In this document: piece after piece, positions 47,825 through 55,773 of the stretch
Position numbering within the stretch: the first letter of the stretch is position 1
Layout: the number at the start of each line of letters is the position of its first letter
Source: an uncultured Oscillospiraceae bacterium
GTDB taxonomy: Bacteria; Bacillota; Clostridia; Oscillospirales; Oscillospiraceae
DNA length: 64,000 bases
Direction: 5' to 3'
NCBI GenBank assembly: GCA_934646185.1
Contig: CAKUEH010000014.1
Location: 3,419-67,418, forward strand
Program-made: the position numbers and the translations under genes
Notes under the pieces: generated by a model
The model's database searches: none
What the model was told of the DNA's origin: nothing
The model's input: the letters and a program-made list of their open reading frames with translations, nothing else

Positions 47825-47930
47825 TGTAGGGGCCGATGCCCACATCGGCCCATTGGGCAGTTACGGATTCGCCGAAGATTTCCGAAAACACACTGCGTTC
47901 TGCCGGGCGGAGCAGAGCTCCGCTCCTGCA
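47825..47930. repeat. Family A repeat, full copy with a divergent right arm
   Basis: It begins GTAGGGGCCGATGCCCACA; the right arm has the variant GGGCGGAGCAGAGCTCCGC. It shares GATTCGCCGAAGATTTCCG in the linker with other copies. Confidence 0.8.
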
Positions 47931-47968
47931 AACTGCGTTCGGTTTGATAAAACAAGTCTCTGCGGCAG

Positions 47969-48187
47969 TTATTGCAGCAGAGACTCGTAGGGAACCTGAA
48001 GCGCTTCGTGGAGCGCTTTTAATTCATCGGGATAAATGCTGCGTTGGCCGCATTCGATCTTTGCCAACGCGCTGCGCGTCAGGTCACAGCCTGCAAGCTG
48101 CGTTTTCGCGGCAAGCTGTTCCTGTGTCAGACCGCGTGCGAGCCGCGCAGCCCGGATCGCTGCGCCGACAGCCTTGCTGTATTCCAG
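47969..48187 (-). CDS. XRE-family regulator without a standard start codon
   Basis: The frame ending at TAA 47969-47971 encodes an obvious helix-turn-helix domain: YSKAVGAAIRAARLARGLTQ, EQLAAKTQLAGCDLTRSALA, KIECGQRSIYPDELKALHEA. Upstream the same frame stays open to about 48249 but contains no ATG, GTG or TTG; the best candidates are CTG at 48187 (after AAAGGTGGTG) or ATA near 48240. I give the CTG start. Either a non-canonical start is used or the start codon was lost by mutation. It is divergent from the gene at 48311, with a palindrome between them. Confidence 0.5.
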   Translation of the reverse strand: MEYSKAVGAAIRAARLARGLTQEQLAAKTQLAGCDLTRSALAKIECGQRSIYPDELKALHEALQVPYESLLQ

Positions 48188-48258
48188 ATCCGTACCAACA
48201 CCACCTTTGCACTGTTTTCGTGCAGATGGTGTTGATTTTATGCTATTTTTCTGATATT

Positions 48259-48279
48259 ATTGCACTATAATAGTGCAAT
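48259..48279. promoter_or_regulatory. Palindromic operator between two divergent small genes
   Basis: ATTGCACTA-N3-TAGTGCAAT is a perfect inverted repeat of nine bases per arm. It contains TATAAT (48266-48271), so a protein bound here, perhaps the neighbouring XRE regulator, would cover a -10 box. Confidence 0.65.
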
Positions 48280-48310
48280 AGAAAAATAAACAGAAAGGGA
48301 CATGGCAGAG

Positions 48311-48568
48311 ATGGAACAATCAGACGATGAACTGCTGGGACAGCTTGAAAAAAGACTTTTGGCGGAATGCTTTGTTTCCGGAAATCTGCTGACTTCGGAA
48401 CAAGCCGCAGAAATCCTGCGTTCACAGTGTTATCAGATGCTTTGCCAAATTCGTGCTGCTCTGGACGATCCGAACCTGAATGACACCGCCTGCTTTCAAC
48501 GGATTGAAGAAATCGTTGGAGTCTTTGAGCAATACGGCTCTGATGGCGGCTGCAGGCATGATTACTGA
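48311..48568 (+). CDS. Small acidic hypothetical protein
   Basis: 85 residues from the ATG at 48311 (MEQSDDELLGQLEKRLLAEC). An in-frame ATG at 48302 is only one base from the AAAGGGA ribosome site, so 48311 is preferred. It is mostly helical by appearance, with four or five Cys residues and a CRHDY end; no domain recognised. It shares a palindromic operator region with the XRE-like frame and has a strong terminator. Confidence 0.65.
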   Translation: MEQSDDELLGQLEKRLLAECFVSGNLLTSEQAAEILRSQCYQMLCQIRAALDDPNLNDTACFQRIEEIVGVFEQYGSDGGCRHDY

Positions 48569-48570
48569 AC

Positions 48571-48598
48571 AAAAAATCCGCCTTTTGGCGGATTTTTT
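48571..48598. terminator. Bidirectional terminator
   Basis: AAAAAATCCGCC / GGCGGATTTTTT with a 4-base loop between the convergent small gene and pepT. Confidence 0.94.
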
Positions 48599-48609
48599 GT
48601 ATCTTCGTA

Positions 48610-49827
48610 TCATTCGGCGAGCTGCCACATGAGTTGGGCCAGAAGGGTTGTGATGGTTTCCATATCGTCCGCCGGGATGTACTCGAAGCGGCCGTGGAAG
48701 TTTTCGCCGCCGGTGCACAGGTTCGGGCAGGGCAGACCCTCGAAGGACAGACGCGCGCCGTCCGTGCCGCCGCGGATGGGGACGATCTTCGGCGTGACGC
48801 CGACGGACGCCATCGCCTTTTTGGCGTTTTCGATCAGGAACATGCACGGGGCGATCTTTTCCTTCATGTTGTAATAGCTGTCGCGCAGTGTGAGCGCCGC
48901 GGTGCCCGCGCCGTAGCGGCGGTCGATCTCCGCGCAGGCCTTTTCCATGACGGCCTTGCGCGCTTCGAATTTCGCGTGGTCGTGGTCGCGGATGATGTAT
49001 TGCAGCTCGGACTGCTCCGTCTCGCCGCGCATGGCGACAAGATGGTAGAAGCCCTCGTAATTTTCAGTATGGAACGGCGTCTCGAGCGCCGGGAGCAGAC
49101 CGTGCAGCTCCATGGCGACGAGCGTGGCGTTGACCATCTGGCCCTTTGCGGAGCCGGGATGGATGGACTTGCCGCGAATTTCAATTTTTGCGCTGGCGGC
49201 GTTGAAATTCTCGTATTCCAGCTCGCCGAGCGCGCCGCCGTCGACGGTGTAGGCGTAATCCGCGCCGAAGCCCGCGACGTCAAACCGGTCGGCGCCGCGG
49301 CCAATCTCTTCGTCGGGCGTAAAGGCGAGTTTGACGGTCCCGTGCGGCCTGTCGGAGGAAAGCAGCAGCTGCGCGGCGGACAGGATCTCGGCTACGCCCG
49401 CCTTGTCGTCCGCGCCGAGCAGCGTCGTGCCGTCGGTGACGATCAGGCGCTTGCCGACGGACTGTTTCAGCTGCGGATAGTCCTTCGGAGAAAGCACGAT
49501 GTGCTGTTCCTCGTTCAAAATCACGTCGCCGCCGTCATAGGGCTCCGTGATGCGCGCGCGGATGTTCTCGCCCGGCGCGTCGGGCGAGGTGTCCATGTGG
49601 GCGATGAGGCCGTAGACGGGAATGTCCTTTTCGCAGTTTGCCGGGATGGTGCCGTAGACGTAGCCGTCCTTGTCGACATGCGCGTCTGCGATGCCCATAT
49701 CCTGCATCTGGCAGACGAGCTCCTGCGCAAGCGCGAGCTGCCGCGCGGTGGACGGGCAGGTCTCGGACGCTTCGTCCGAGGTCGTGGGATAGGAAACGAG
49801 CTTCAAAAAGCGTTCAACGACTGTCAT
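48610..49827 (-). CDS. pepT: Peptidase T (aminotripeptidase)
   Basis: 405 residues, M20 family, removes N-terminal residues from tripeptides. Zinc-site motifs: LIAHMDTSPD, LLGADDKAG, FTPDEEIGRGAD and the late GGTDGARLSFEG; the lid domain carries GKSIHPGSAKGQMVNA. The ATG at 49827 follows GGAGAAC. It lies 19 bases after the nucleoside kinase gene and is the last gene of that operon. Confidence 0.95.
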   Translation of the reverse strand: MTVVERFLKLVSYPTTSDEASETCPSTARQLALAQELVCQMQDMGIADAHVDKDGYVYGTIPANCEKDIPVYGLIAHMDTSPDAPGENIRARITEPYDGGDVILNEEQHIVLSPKDYPQLKQSVGKRLIVTDGTTLLGADDKAGVAEILSAAQLLLSSDRPHGTVKLAFTPDEEIGRGADRFDVAGFGADYAYTVDGGALGELEYENFNAASAKIEIRGKSIHPGSAKGQMVNATLVAMELHGLLPALETPFHTENYEGFYHLVAMRGETEQSELQYIIRDHDHAKFEARKAVMEKACAEIDRRYGAGTAALTLRDSYYNMKEKIAPCMFLIENAKKAMASVGVTPKIVPIRGGTDGARLSFEGLPCPNLCTGGENFHGRFEYIPADDMETITTLLAQLMWQLAE

Positions 49828-49846
49828 TTGTTTGTTCTCCTTTGGA

Positions 49847-50773
49847 TCAGTATTGGAAGATGCTCCCGCCGACAAATTCGCGCACGATGGAGTCGCGCGG
49901 GACATACGGCGTGTCGAGCGGCGGCAGACTGCGCACCACGTCCATCAGGACGCTCAGGCCGTGTTCTTCAATAAATGCATCGTCCAGATCGGACGCGAAC
50001 TGCGGGATCTGGCGCAGATATTTTGCCAGAATGCACAGCTCGTAATCGTGGAACGAGTCGATGTGGACGGAGGCGTTGGGTTTGTTGGGCGCGATATATT
50101 TCTGCTCGCCCGCGTTGACGGACTCGGCGCGGACAATGGTGTCGCGCAGGGAATTGCCCCGGCCCTGATAGTTGCGGATCATGCGGCGCGCCACGCGCAC
50201 CTGCTCGGGGTGGATGATGCGGTCGCCGGGGGTGATGATGCGCGTTCTGGGCGCGACATAGATGCCGGTGGCGCGGCTGCGGATGGGATCGAAGAGCAGG
50301 GGATTGAGCATGTGGATGCCCTCGGCAATGATGACGGCCTCGCGGCTTCCCTGCATGGGGGTATAGCCGCCGGTGCGGTTGTTGGGGAAGTCGTACCACG
50401 GCACCTGCACCGTCTCGCCGTTTGACAGCCGGTCAATGGTGTCAAGCAGCAGCTCCCGGTTGACGCACAGGGGCGATTCCCAGTCGGTCAGATCCTTCGG
50501 CCGCTCGGAGAGCGGCAGGAAGAAATTGTCCATGCTTAAAAGGCAGACCTTGACGCCCAGATTTTCGAGATACGCCTGCAGGCGCATCGCCGTCGTCGTC
50601 TTGCCGGAGCCGGAGGGGCCGGTCAGGCAGACGAAGGGCTTGCGCGGCTGTGCGCTCAGGATCGCGGCGGCAGCGGAGCTGATCTTGTCGTGAAAGACCT
50701 CCTCGCAGCGCAGGACGAACTGCGTCTGGTTCCGCATGGCATACACGACGTCTTCAATATCAATGACTCGCAT
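49847..50773 (-). CDS. Uridine kinase-like nucleoside kinase
   Basis: 308 residues of the phosphoribulokinase/uridine kinase superfamily. P-loop TGPSGSGKTTTAMRL, DNFFLPLSERPKDLTDWESP as nucleoside-site motif, and VPWYDFPNNRTGGY. About 100 residues longer at the C-terminus than E. coli Udk, as in the clostridial branch. Its ATG lies 14 bases inside the MATE gene; ribosome site GGAGGAAG. The exact nucleoside is not certain. Confidence 0.86.
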   Translation of the reverse strand: MRVIDIEDVVYAMRNQTQFVLRCEEVFHDKISSAAAAILSAQPRKPFVCLTGPSGSGKTTTAMRLQAYLENLGVKVCLLSMDNFFLPLSERPKDLTDWESPLCVNRELLLDTIDRLSNGETVQVPWYDFPNNRTGGYTPMQGSREAVIIAEGIHMLNPLLFDPIRSRATGIYVAPRTRIITPGDRIIHPEQVRVARRMIRNYQGRGNSLRDTIVRAESVNAGEQKYIAPNKPNASVHIDSFHDYELCILAKYLRQIPQFASDLDDAFIEEHGLSVLMDVVRSLPPLDTPYVPRDSIVREFVGGSIFQY

Positions 50774-52160
50774 GTTCTTCCTCCTTATGCGCGTTCCACC
50801 GCGCCATCATGCCGCGGTAGATCAGAATAAAGCAGAGTATGTGTACCGCGCCCGTCACGACCCAGCTGACGGGGTAGGACAGGTACAGCACGTCAAGCGT
50901 ATGGTGTGCCTGGAAGATCGTCCAGATCCAGACGATGCGCAGCACACACGCGCCGAAGATCGTCACGATCATCGGGATCCAGCTCCGGCCGAGCCCGCGC
51001 ACCATGCCGCAGCACGTCTCCATGATGCCGCAGACAAAATAGGTCAGGCCCATATACGTCACGCGCACCATGCCGCTGGCAATGACGGAGGCGTAGGCCG
51101 GATCGTCCTTCGCGATATAGATGCCGAGAAGCGGACGGCCGAAGAAATACAGAAACACGCACATCGGCACGCCGATGAGCAGGACCGTCAGGATGCAGTC
51201 ACGGAAGACCGGCTTGATGCGTTCCGGCTTGCCCGCGCCGAGATTCTGGCTGGTAAAGGTCATGGAGGCGTGATAAACGGAGTTGCAGGCCGTATAAATA
51301 AACGAGTCGAGATTGCCTGCCGCCGTGTTCGCCGCGACCACGTCCGCGCCGAAGGAGTTGATCGAGGACTGGATCATGACGTTGGAAATGTTGAAAATGA
51401 CGGACTGCAGACCGGCGGGCAGGCCGATCTGGATCATGCGCAGGGCCTCGTCCGGATAAAAGCGGAGCTTTTTAAGCTCCAGCCGCGCGCAGCCCTCCAG
51501 CCGCATCAGGCAGATGAGCACGAGCGCCAGCGCGATATACTGCGAGATCACCGTCGCGATGGCGACGCCCGCCACGCCGAGGCGGCAGACAATCACAAAG
51601 AACAGATTCAGCAGCACGTTGACCGAGCCGGAGATGGACAGGAAGAAAAACGGCTTTTTCGTGTCGCCGAAGGCGCGCAGGACCGCTGCGCAGAAGTTAT
51701 ACAAAAGCGACGCGGGCACGCCGATGAAGTAGATCTGCAGATACCGGTCGGACAGGGGCAGAACGTCCTCCGGCGTATCCATCAGGTGAAGCAGGGGACT
51801 GGCCAGAAAAAAGCCCAGCAGAAATACCACGATGCCGAGCCCCAGCGCCAGCACGACCGACGTGTGTACCGCGCGGGAGACGTGCTCCTCGTCCCGGCAG
51901 CCAAGATAGCGGGCGACGAGAATGTTGACGCCGACGGAAATGCCGATGAACGCGCCGATGAGCAGGTTGATGAGCGACGTTGTCGCGCCGACGGCGGCGA
52001 GCGCCGTGCTGCTGTCAAATTTGCCGACGACAATGACGTCAGCGGCGTTGAACAGCAGCTGTAAAATGCCGGTCAGCGCCAGCGGAACGGAAAAACGGAT
52101 GATCTGCGGCAGGGGTCTGCCCTCGGTCATCACGATCGAATTTGCTTTTGTTGCAGCCAT
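50760..52160 (-). CDS. MATE-family efflux transporter
   Basis: 466 residues and about 12 membrane helices in two halves. LPQIIRFSVPLALTGILQLL, FNAADVIVVGKF and GLGRSWIPMIVTIFG are typical of the DinF/MATE group in clostridia. Probably exports cationic compounds using an ion gradient; substrate unknown. It sits between the pseudouridine synthase and kinase genes in one operon. Confidence 0.92.
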   Translation of the reverse strand: MAATKANSIVMTEGRPLPQIIRFSVPLALTGILQLLFNAADVIVVGKFDSSTALAAVGATTSLINLLIGAFIGISVGVNILVARYLGCRDEEHVSRAVHTSVVLALGLGIVVFLLGFFLASPLLHLMDTPEDVLPLSDRYLQIYFIGVPASLLYNFCAAVLRAFGDTKKPFFFLSISGSVNVLLNLFFVIVCRLGVAGVAIATVISQYIALALVLICLMRLEGCARLELKKLRFYPDEALRMIQIGLPAGLQSVIFNISNVMIQSSINSFGADVVAANTAAGNLDSFIYTACNSVYHASMTFTSQNLGAGKPERIKPVFRDCILTVLLIGVPMCVFLYFFGRPLLGIYIAKDDPAYASVIASGMVRVTYMGLTYFVCGIMETCCGMVRGLGRSWIPMIVTIFGACVLRIVWIWTIFQAHHTLDVLYLSYPVSWVVTGAVHILCFILIYRGMMARWNAHKEEEHASH

Positions 52161-52175
52161 GGGAATGGTGCCCTC

Positions 52176-52829
52176 CTATTTCTCTGTCAGGATATCGGAA
52201 AACGCGAGCCACGGTTCGGCCATCGGCGGATCGTGCGTGAAGACGAGCCGTTCGTTCGTCTGCGGATGAAAGAATGCAATCTGATACGACCAGAGGCCGA
52301 GCGGGCCGCCGGTTTTTGCGCCGTATTTCCGGTCGCCGCATAGCGGCAGACCGCGGGAGGAAAACTGCGCGCGGATCTGGTGTGTCCGGCCCGTTTCCAG
52401 TCGGATGCGCACGAGCGCGCGTCCGTCCCGCGCGCCGAGCACCCGGTATGAAAGCCGGGCAGGCCGTGCGTCCGGGCCGGGGGAGCGCGTGACGAAGGTC
52501 TGCCTTTTTACCGGGTCACGCGCGAGAAGGTCGGTCAACACGCCCTCCGGCGCATCCGGGATCCCCTCCAGCACGGCGAGATAGTCCTTTTCAAATTTGT
52601 GCGCCTGCACCTGCCCGGACAGAATGCTGTCGGCCATGCGCGAGCGCGCGTAGACCATCACGCCGCCGACCGGCCGGTCGAGCCGGTGTACGACGCGCAC
52701 GCAGCCGGTCTCGTCTTCTCCCAGCGCCCGGCGCAGCAGCTCCGGCATGCCGCCGGGCTCGTCGGTGGACAAAACGCCCACGGGCTTGAGACAGACGACG
52801 ATTCGATTGTCGGTGTATAAAAGCTCCAT
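52176..52829 (-). CDS. RluA-family RNA pseudouridine synthase
   Basis: 217 residues without an S4 domain. The catalytic motif is HRLDRPVGGVMVYAR with the active Asp; LETGRTHQIRAQF and GLPLCGDRKYGA are conserved. The target may be tRNA or 23S rRNA. First gene of a four-gene operon (this gene, MATE, kinase, pepT). Confidence 0.92.
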   Translation of the reverse strand: MELLYTDNRIVVCLKPVGVLSTDEPGGMPELLRRALGEDETGCVRVVHRLDRPVGGVMVYARSRMADSILSGQVQAHKFEKDYLAVLEGIPDAPEGVLTDLLARDPVKRQTFVTRSPGPDARPARLSYRVLGARDGRALVRIRLETGRTHQIRAQFSSRGLPLCGDRKYGAKTGGPLGLWSYQIAFFHPQTNERLVFTHDPPMAEPWLAFSDILTEK

Positions 52830-52876
52830 TTGCAGTTCCTATGGGGGTGGATTTTGATGTTGCGGCGTTTCTCCCC

Positions 52877-53039
52877 AAAGCCTCCCCTTGCCGCGCCCCG
52901 CGCGGTAAGGGGAGGTGGCATTTTCAAAGAAAATGACGGAGGGGATTTGTTGCAGATTTCAGAGTGCTCCGAAATTTGTGACGTTCGAATCCCCTCAGGC
53001 CCTTCGGGCCAGCTCCCCTTGGGCCCAAGGGGAGCCTTA
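52877..53039. repeat. Family B repeat (subtype 2), full copy
   Basis: In the gene-free stretch 52830-53194. It begins AAGCCTCCCCTTGCCGCG and ends CAAGGGGAGCCTT, with internal hairpins and GTTCGAATCCCCTCAG. It is nearly identical, in the opposite orientation, to 58310-58472. It lies in the 5' leader of the rluA-like operon. Confidence 0.88.
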
Positions 53040-53063
53040 TGGGAATGATACTCAAGTCATTAT

Positions 53064-53092
53064 AGTATAGCACGCTTTCCCGGTTTCGTCAC
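53064..53092 (-). promoter_or_regulatory. Promoter of the rluA-like operon
   Basis: Minus-strand GTGACG, 17 bases, TATACT; transcription would pass through the family B repeat before reaching the gene. Confidence 0.62.
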
Positions 53093-53120
53093 GCGGTTTT
53101 GCGGCATGGGATAAAAAATG

Positions 53121-53136
53121 TCTTAAAAATTCTTAA
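53121..53136 (+). promoter_or_regulatory. Direct-repeat site upstream of the response regulator
   Basis: TCTTAA at 53121 and again at 53131, ten bases apart. OmpR-type regulators bind tandem sites with about one-turn spacing, so this may be an autoregulatory site. Confidence 0.45.
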
Positions 53137-53161
53137 TTCCGCCCGGAAGCTCGCGAAAGTG

Positions 53162-53170
53162 TGATATAAT
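53162..53170 (+). promoter_or_regulatory. Extended -10 promoter of the two-component genes
   Basis: TG-A-TATAAT with no good -35, which suits a promoter needing an activator. Confidence 0.6.
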
Positions 53171-53194
53171 AACGCCGCAAAGGAGGGAGCAGCC

Positions 53195-53887
53195 ATGGAA
53201 GAGACGATCAGCATCCTGGTGGTGGACGATGAGCCGGATATCCGGCGGATCTGCAGAATATTGCTGGAAACGGGCGGCTATACCGTGCTGGAGGCCGCGA
53301 CGGGGGCCGAGGCGGTCGAGCAGGTCCGGAAGCATCCGGAGCTCGATCTGATCCTGATGGATATCATGATGCCGGAGCTGGGCGGCTACGACGCCTGCAG
53401 CAGCATCCGGTCGTATTCCACAGCCCCGGTTCTGTTTCTGACCGCGAAGACGCAGGAGAGCGACAAGCGCCGCGCGTATGATTCCGGCGGGGATGATTTT
53501 CTCGCCAAGCCGTTTTCCCACGCGGAGCTGATGATGAAGGTCGAGTCGCTGCTGCGGCGCTACCGGGTGTATAAGAGCAAATCGAGCGGGCGGACGCTCC
53601 GCCCCGGCATCGTGCTGGACGAGGAGAACCGCCGCGTGATGGTAAACGGGCAGCCGCTGGAGCTGACGGAGACGGAGTTTTCCATTCTGCACTGTCTGGC
53701 GGAGAACCGGGGCCGCGTCGTGCCGGTTCGCACGATCTATGAGACGGTCTGGCACGAGACGTATATGCCGGCGTCAAACAATACCGTGATGGTGCATATT
53801 GTGAATCTGCGCAAGAAGCTGGAGGAGGATCCGGCCAACCCGCGCCTCATCCGCACCGTCTGGGGAAAGGGCTATCAGATTGACTGA
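53195..53887 (+). CDS. OmpR-family response regulator
   Basis: 230 residues. The receiver domain has the acidic pair in VVDDEPDIRR, the phosphorylation Asp in LILMDIMMPELGG, Thr in FLTAKTQ and Lys in FLAKPFSHAEL. The C-terminal winged helix begins near 130 (LDEENRRVMVNGQPLELTET) and ends IRTVWGKGYQID. It overlaps the kinase gene by eight bases. Possible targets are itself and the transport operon downstream. Confidence 0.94.
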   Translation: MEETISILVVDDEPDIRRICRILLETGGYTVLEAATGAEAVEQVRKHPELDLILMDIMMPELGGYDACSSIRSYSTAPVLFLTAKTQESDKRRAYDSGGDDFLAKPFSHAELMMKVESLLRRYRVYKSKSSGRTLRPGIVLDEENRRVMVNGQPLELTETEFSILHCLAENRGRVVPVRTIYETVWHETYMPASNNTVMVHIVNLRKKLEEDPANPRLIRTVWGKGYQID

Positions 53888-55217
53888 AAAGAAGAAGCGA
53901 TTTGTCTCGCTGAGCGTCAAGCCGCTGTTTGTGCTGCTGCTGGGGCTGGTATTGGGCGTGTGCGTCTGCCTGCTGGCGAATTTCACGGGCGAGCAGATCA
54001 TCGAGCGCAGCTATCTGAGCGAAAAGGCCGTTTTGAAGCGCACGAACAAAGCCGCGCAGGAGTTTCAGTCCTTTGTGCGCCAAAATGGCGTCTCCACGCG
54101 CGACACGGATACGCTGGCCCGCTGGGGCGAGACGAAGAAGGATTATTATATCACGCTCTACCACGACCAGCGGCAGATCCTCGAGATCAGCTGGTGGGGC
54201 GCGGACAACGCGGCGGTCGACGCGTATTCGCTCAAGGAGCAGACGGCCAGCGTCATCTATCCCATCGTGTTCCGCGACGGGACATTTTACGCCGTGATCT
54301 ATGACAACTCCGATTCCGGGCTTTACGATCTGTCGTGGATCGTCTCGCTGCTTTTGGGCTGTGCGGTGCTTGCGCTGACGCTGCTGGCGTATAACCGCCG
54401 CATCACGCGCAGAGTCGTCGCCATCTCGCAGGAGGTGCAGTCCATCGGCGAGGGGAATCTTTATTTGGAGCTCGAGCCGAAGGGCCGCGACGAGCTTTCG
54501 CAGCTCACAGCCAGCGTCGAGCAGATGCGCCTGTCGCTCCTGCGCAAGACCAGCGAGGAGCAGCGCGCCCTGCAGCAGAACAGCGACCTCATCACCGCCA
54601 TGTCCCACGATATCCGCAATCCGCTCACGGCGCTGCTCGGCTATCTGGATCTCGCGAAAAACGGGCAGTACCGCTCGGAAGACGAGCTGCGAGGCTATCT
54701 GGACGCCGCCTACGGCAAGGCCGAGCAGCTCAAGACGCTGACGGATGAGCTGTTCCGGTATTCGCTCTTGTTCGGCTGCAAGGAGCTGCCCATGCAGCCG
54801 GAGGCGTATGACGCGCGGCTGCTGCTCGAGCAGCTGCTGGGCGAGAGCCGCGTTCAGCTGCAGCAGCAGGGCTTTATGGTGCAGCTGCTGCTGCCGCAGC
54901 AGGAGGTACAGATCGAGGCCGACGTGACGTATCTGAAGCGGGTGCTCGACAACCTGTTCGACAACATCCGCAAATACGCGGACCCCGCCCAGCCCGTCGC
55001 GATCGCCGTGCTGATCGAGGACGGCGCGCTGCACATCTGCCTGTCCAACAGCGTGAACCCTGCCTCCGGCCGCATCGAGTCCAACAAGATCGGCCTTCGC
55101 ACCTGCGCAAAGATCATGGCGCAGATGTCGGGTGGCTTCAAGCGATACAGCGAAAACGGAAAATTCACCGCCGAGGTCATCCTGCCCATTCAGGCGGAGA
55201 CAATGCCGTCGGAGTAA
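53880..55217 (+). CDS. Sensor histidine kinase
   Basis: 445 residues. Membrane helices near 13-35 and 150-172 flank an extracytoplasmic sensor domain of about 110 residues. Then come HAMP, a HisKA domain (MSHDIRNPLTALLGYLDLAK, His near 243) and an ATPase domain with N-box LKRVLDNLFDNIRKYA. The G1 region is atypical (NSVNPASGRIESNKIGLRTC). The start is TTG at 53880, inside the end of the regulator gene; no ATG or GTG gives the same frame. Confidence 0.92.
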   Translation: MTEKKKRFVSLSVKPLFVLLLGLVLGVCVCLLANFTGEQIIERSYLSEKAVLKRTNKAAQEFQSFVRQNGVSTRDTDTLARWGETKKDYYITLYHDQRQILEISWWGADNAAVDAYSLKEQTASVIYPIVFRDGTFYAVIYDNSDSGLYDLSWIVSLLLGCAVLALTLLAYNRRITRRVVAISQEVQSIGEGNLYLELEPKGRDELSQLTASVEQMRLSLLRKTSEEQRALQQNSDLITAMSHDIRNPLTALLGYLDLAKNGQYRSEDELRGYLDAAYGKAEQLKTLTDELFRYSLLFGCKELPMQPEAYDARLLLEQLLGESRVQLQQQGFMVQLLLPQQEVQIEADVTYLKRVLDNLFDNIRKYADPAQPVAIAVLIEDGALHICLSNSVNPASGRIESNKIGLRTCAKIMAQMSGGFKRYSENGKFTAEVILPIQAETMPSE

Positions 55218-55257
55218 AGCGGCAGTTACAAGAAATCCGGCAAGGTTTGCCCGCACC

Positions 55258-55597
55258 AAGGCTCCCCTTGGAAGGGGAGCTGTCAGCAAAGCTGACTGAG
55301 AGGTCGGGCGGCAGGCAGCTTCGAAAAGAGAAAGACCAATGCGAATCCGTAGGCAGCCGCCTGCTTAACTGTAGGGGCCGATGCCCACATCGGCCCGATG
55401 AGAAGTTACGAATTCGCCGAAGATCAACGTAAAAACAGTGCATTCTGCGCGGGTCGATGTGGGCATCGACCCCTACAACCGAATACGCACATCCCTGCGG
55501 ATTCGCCGATAATCTGTGCGAAATCTGCAGCTCCCTACCGCACGACCTCTCCGACTCGGCTTCGCCGAGCCACCTCCCCTTTGCGAAGGGGAGGCTT
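55258..55597. repeat. Family B repeat with a family A element nested inside
   Basis: It fills most of the gene-free stretch 55218-55773. Family B ends lie at 55258-55310 (AAGGCTCCCCTTGGAAGGGG) and about 55545-55597 (CACCTCCCC-TTTGCGAAGGGG). A full family A element (GTAGGGG at 55371 to CCCCTAC at 55476) sits between them. Compared with the copy at 21291-21486 the nesting is clear. Confidence 0.87.
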
Positions 55598-55677
55598 GAG
55601 TGCCTGCGGATCCGCGGAGTCAGTTCTTAAAAAAATATGAAAAATGCAACGCCGGGCTTTTTTTTACGTCTTTGTTT

Positions 55678-55686
55678 TGGTATGAT
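55678..55686 (+). promoter_or_regulatory. Extended -10 promoter of the transport operon
   Basis: TG-G-TATGAT with a poor -35 (T-rich), leaving a leader of about 80 bases before the ATG at 55774. Confidence 0.5.
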
Positions 55687-55773
55687 ACAGATGGCAAGAT
55701 AGGCCGACTGTACCGTGCAATAACACAAGATATAGATAATTTGGCATAGGGTTAAAATGAAAAGGAGTGTCAT

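Noticed and set aside
52980..53000. A tRNA T-loop-like sequence (GTTCGAATCC) in the family B subtype 2 repeats
   Set aside because: The opposing half of a T arm and all other tRNA arms are missing. The motif recurs at 58360 and 63840 as part of the repeat, so it is not a tRNA gene.
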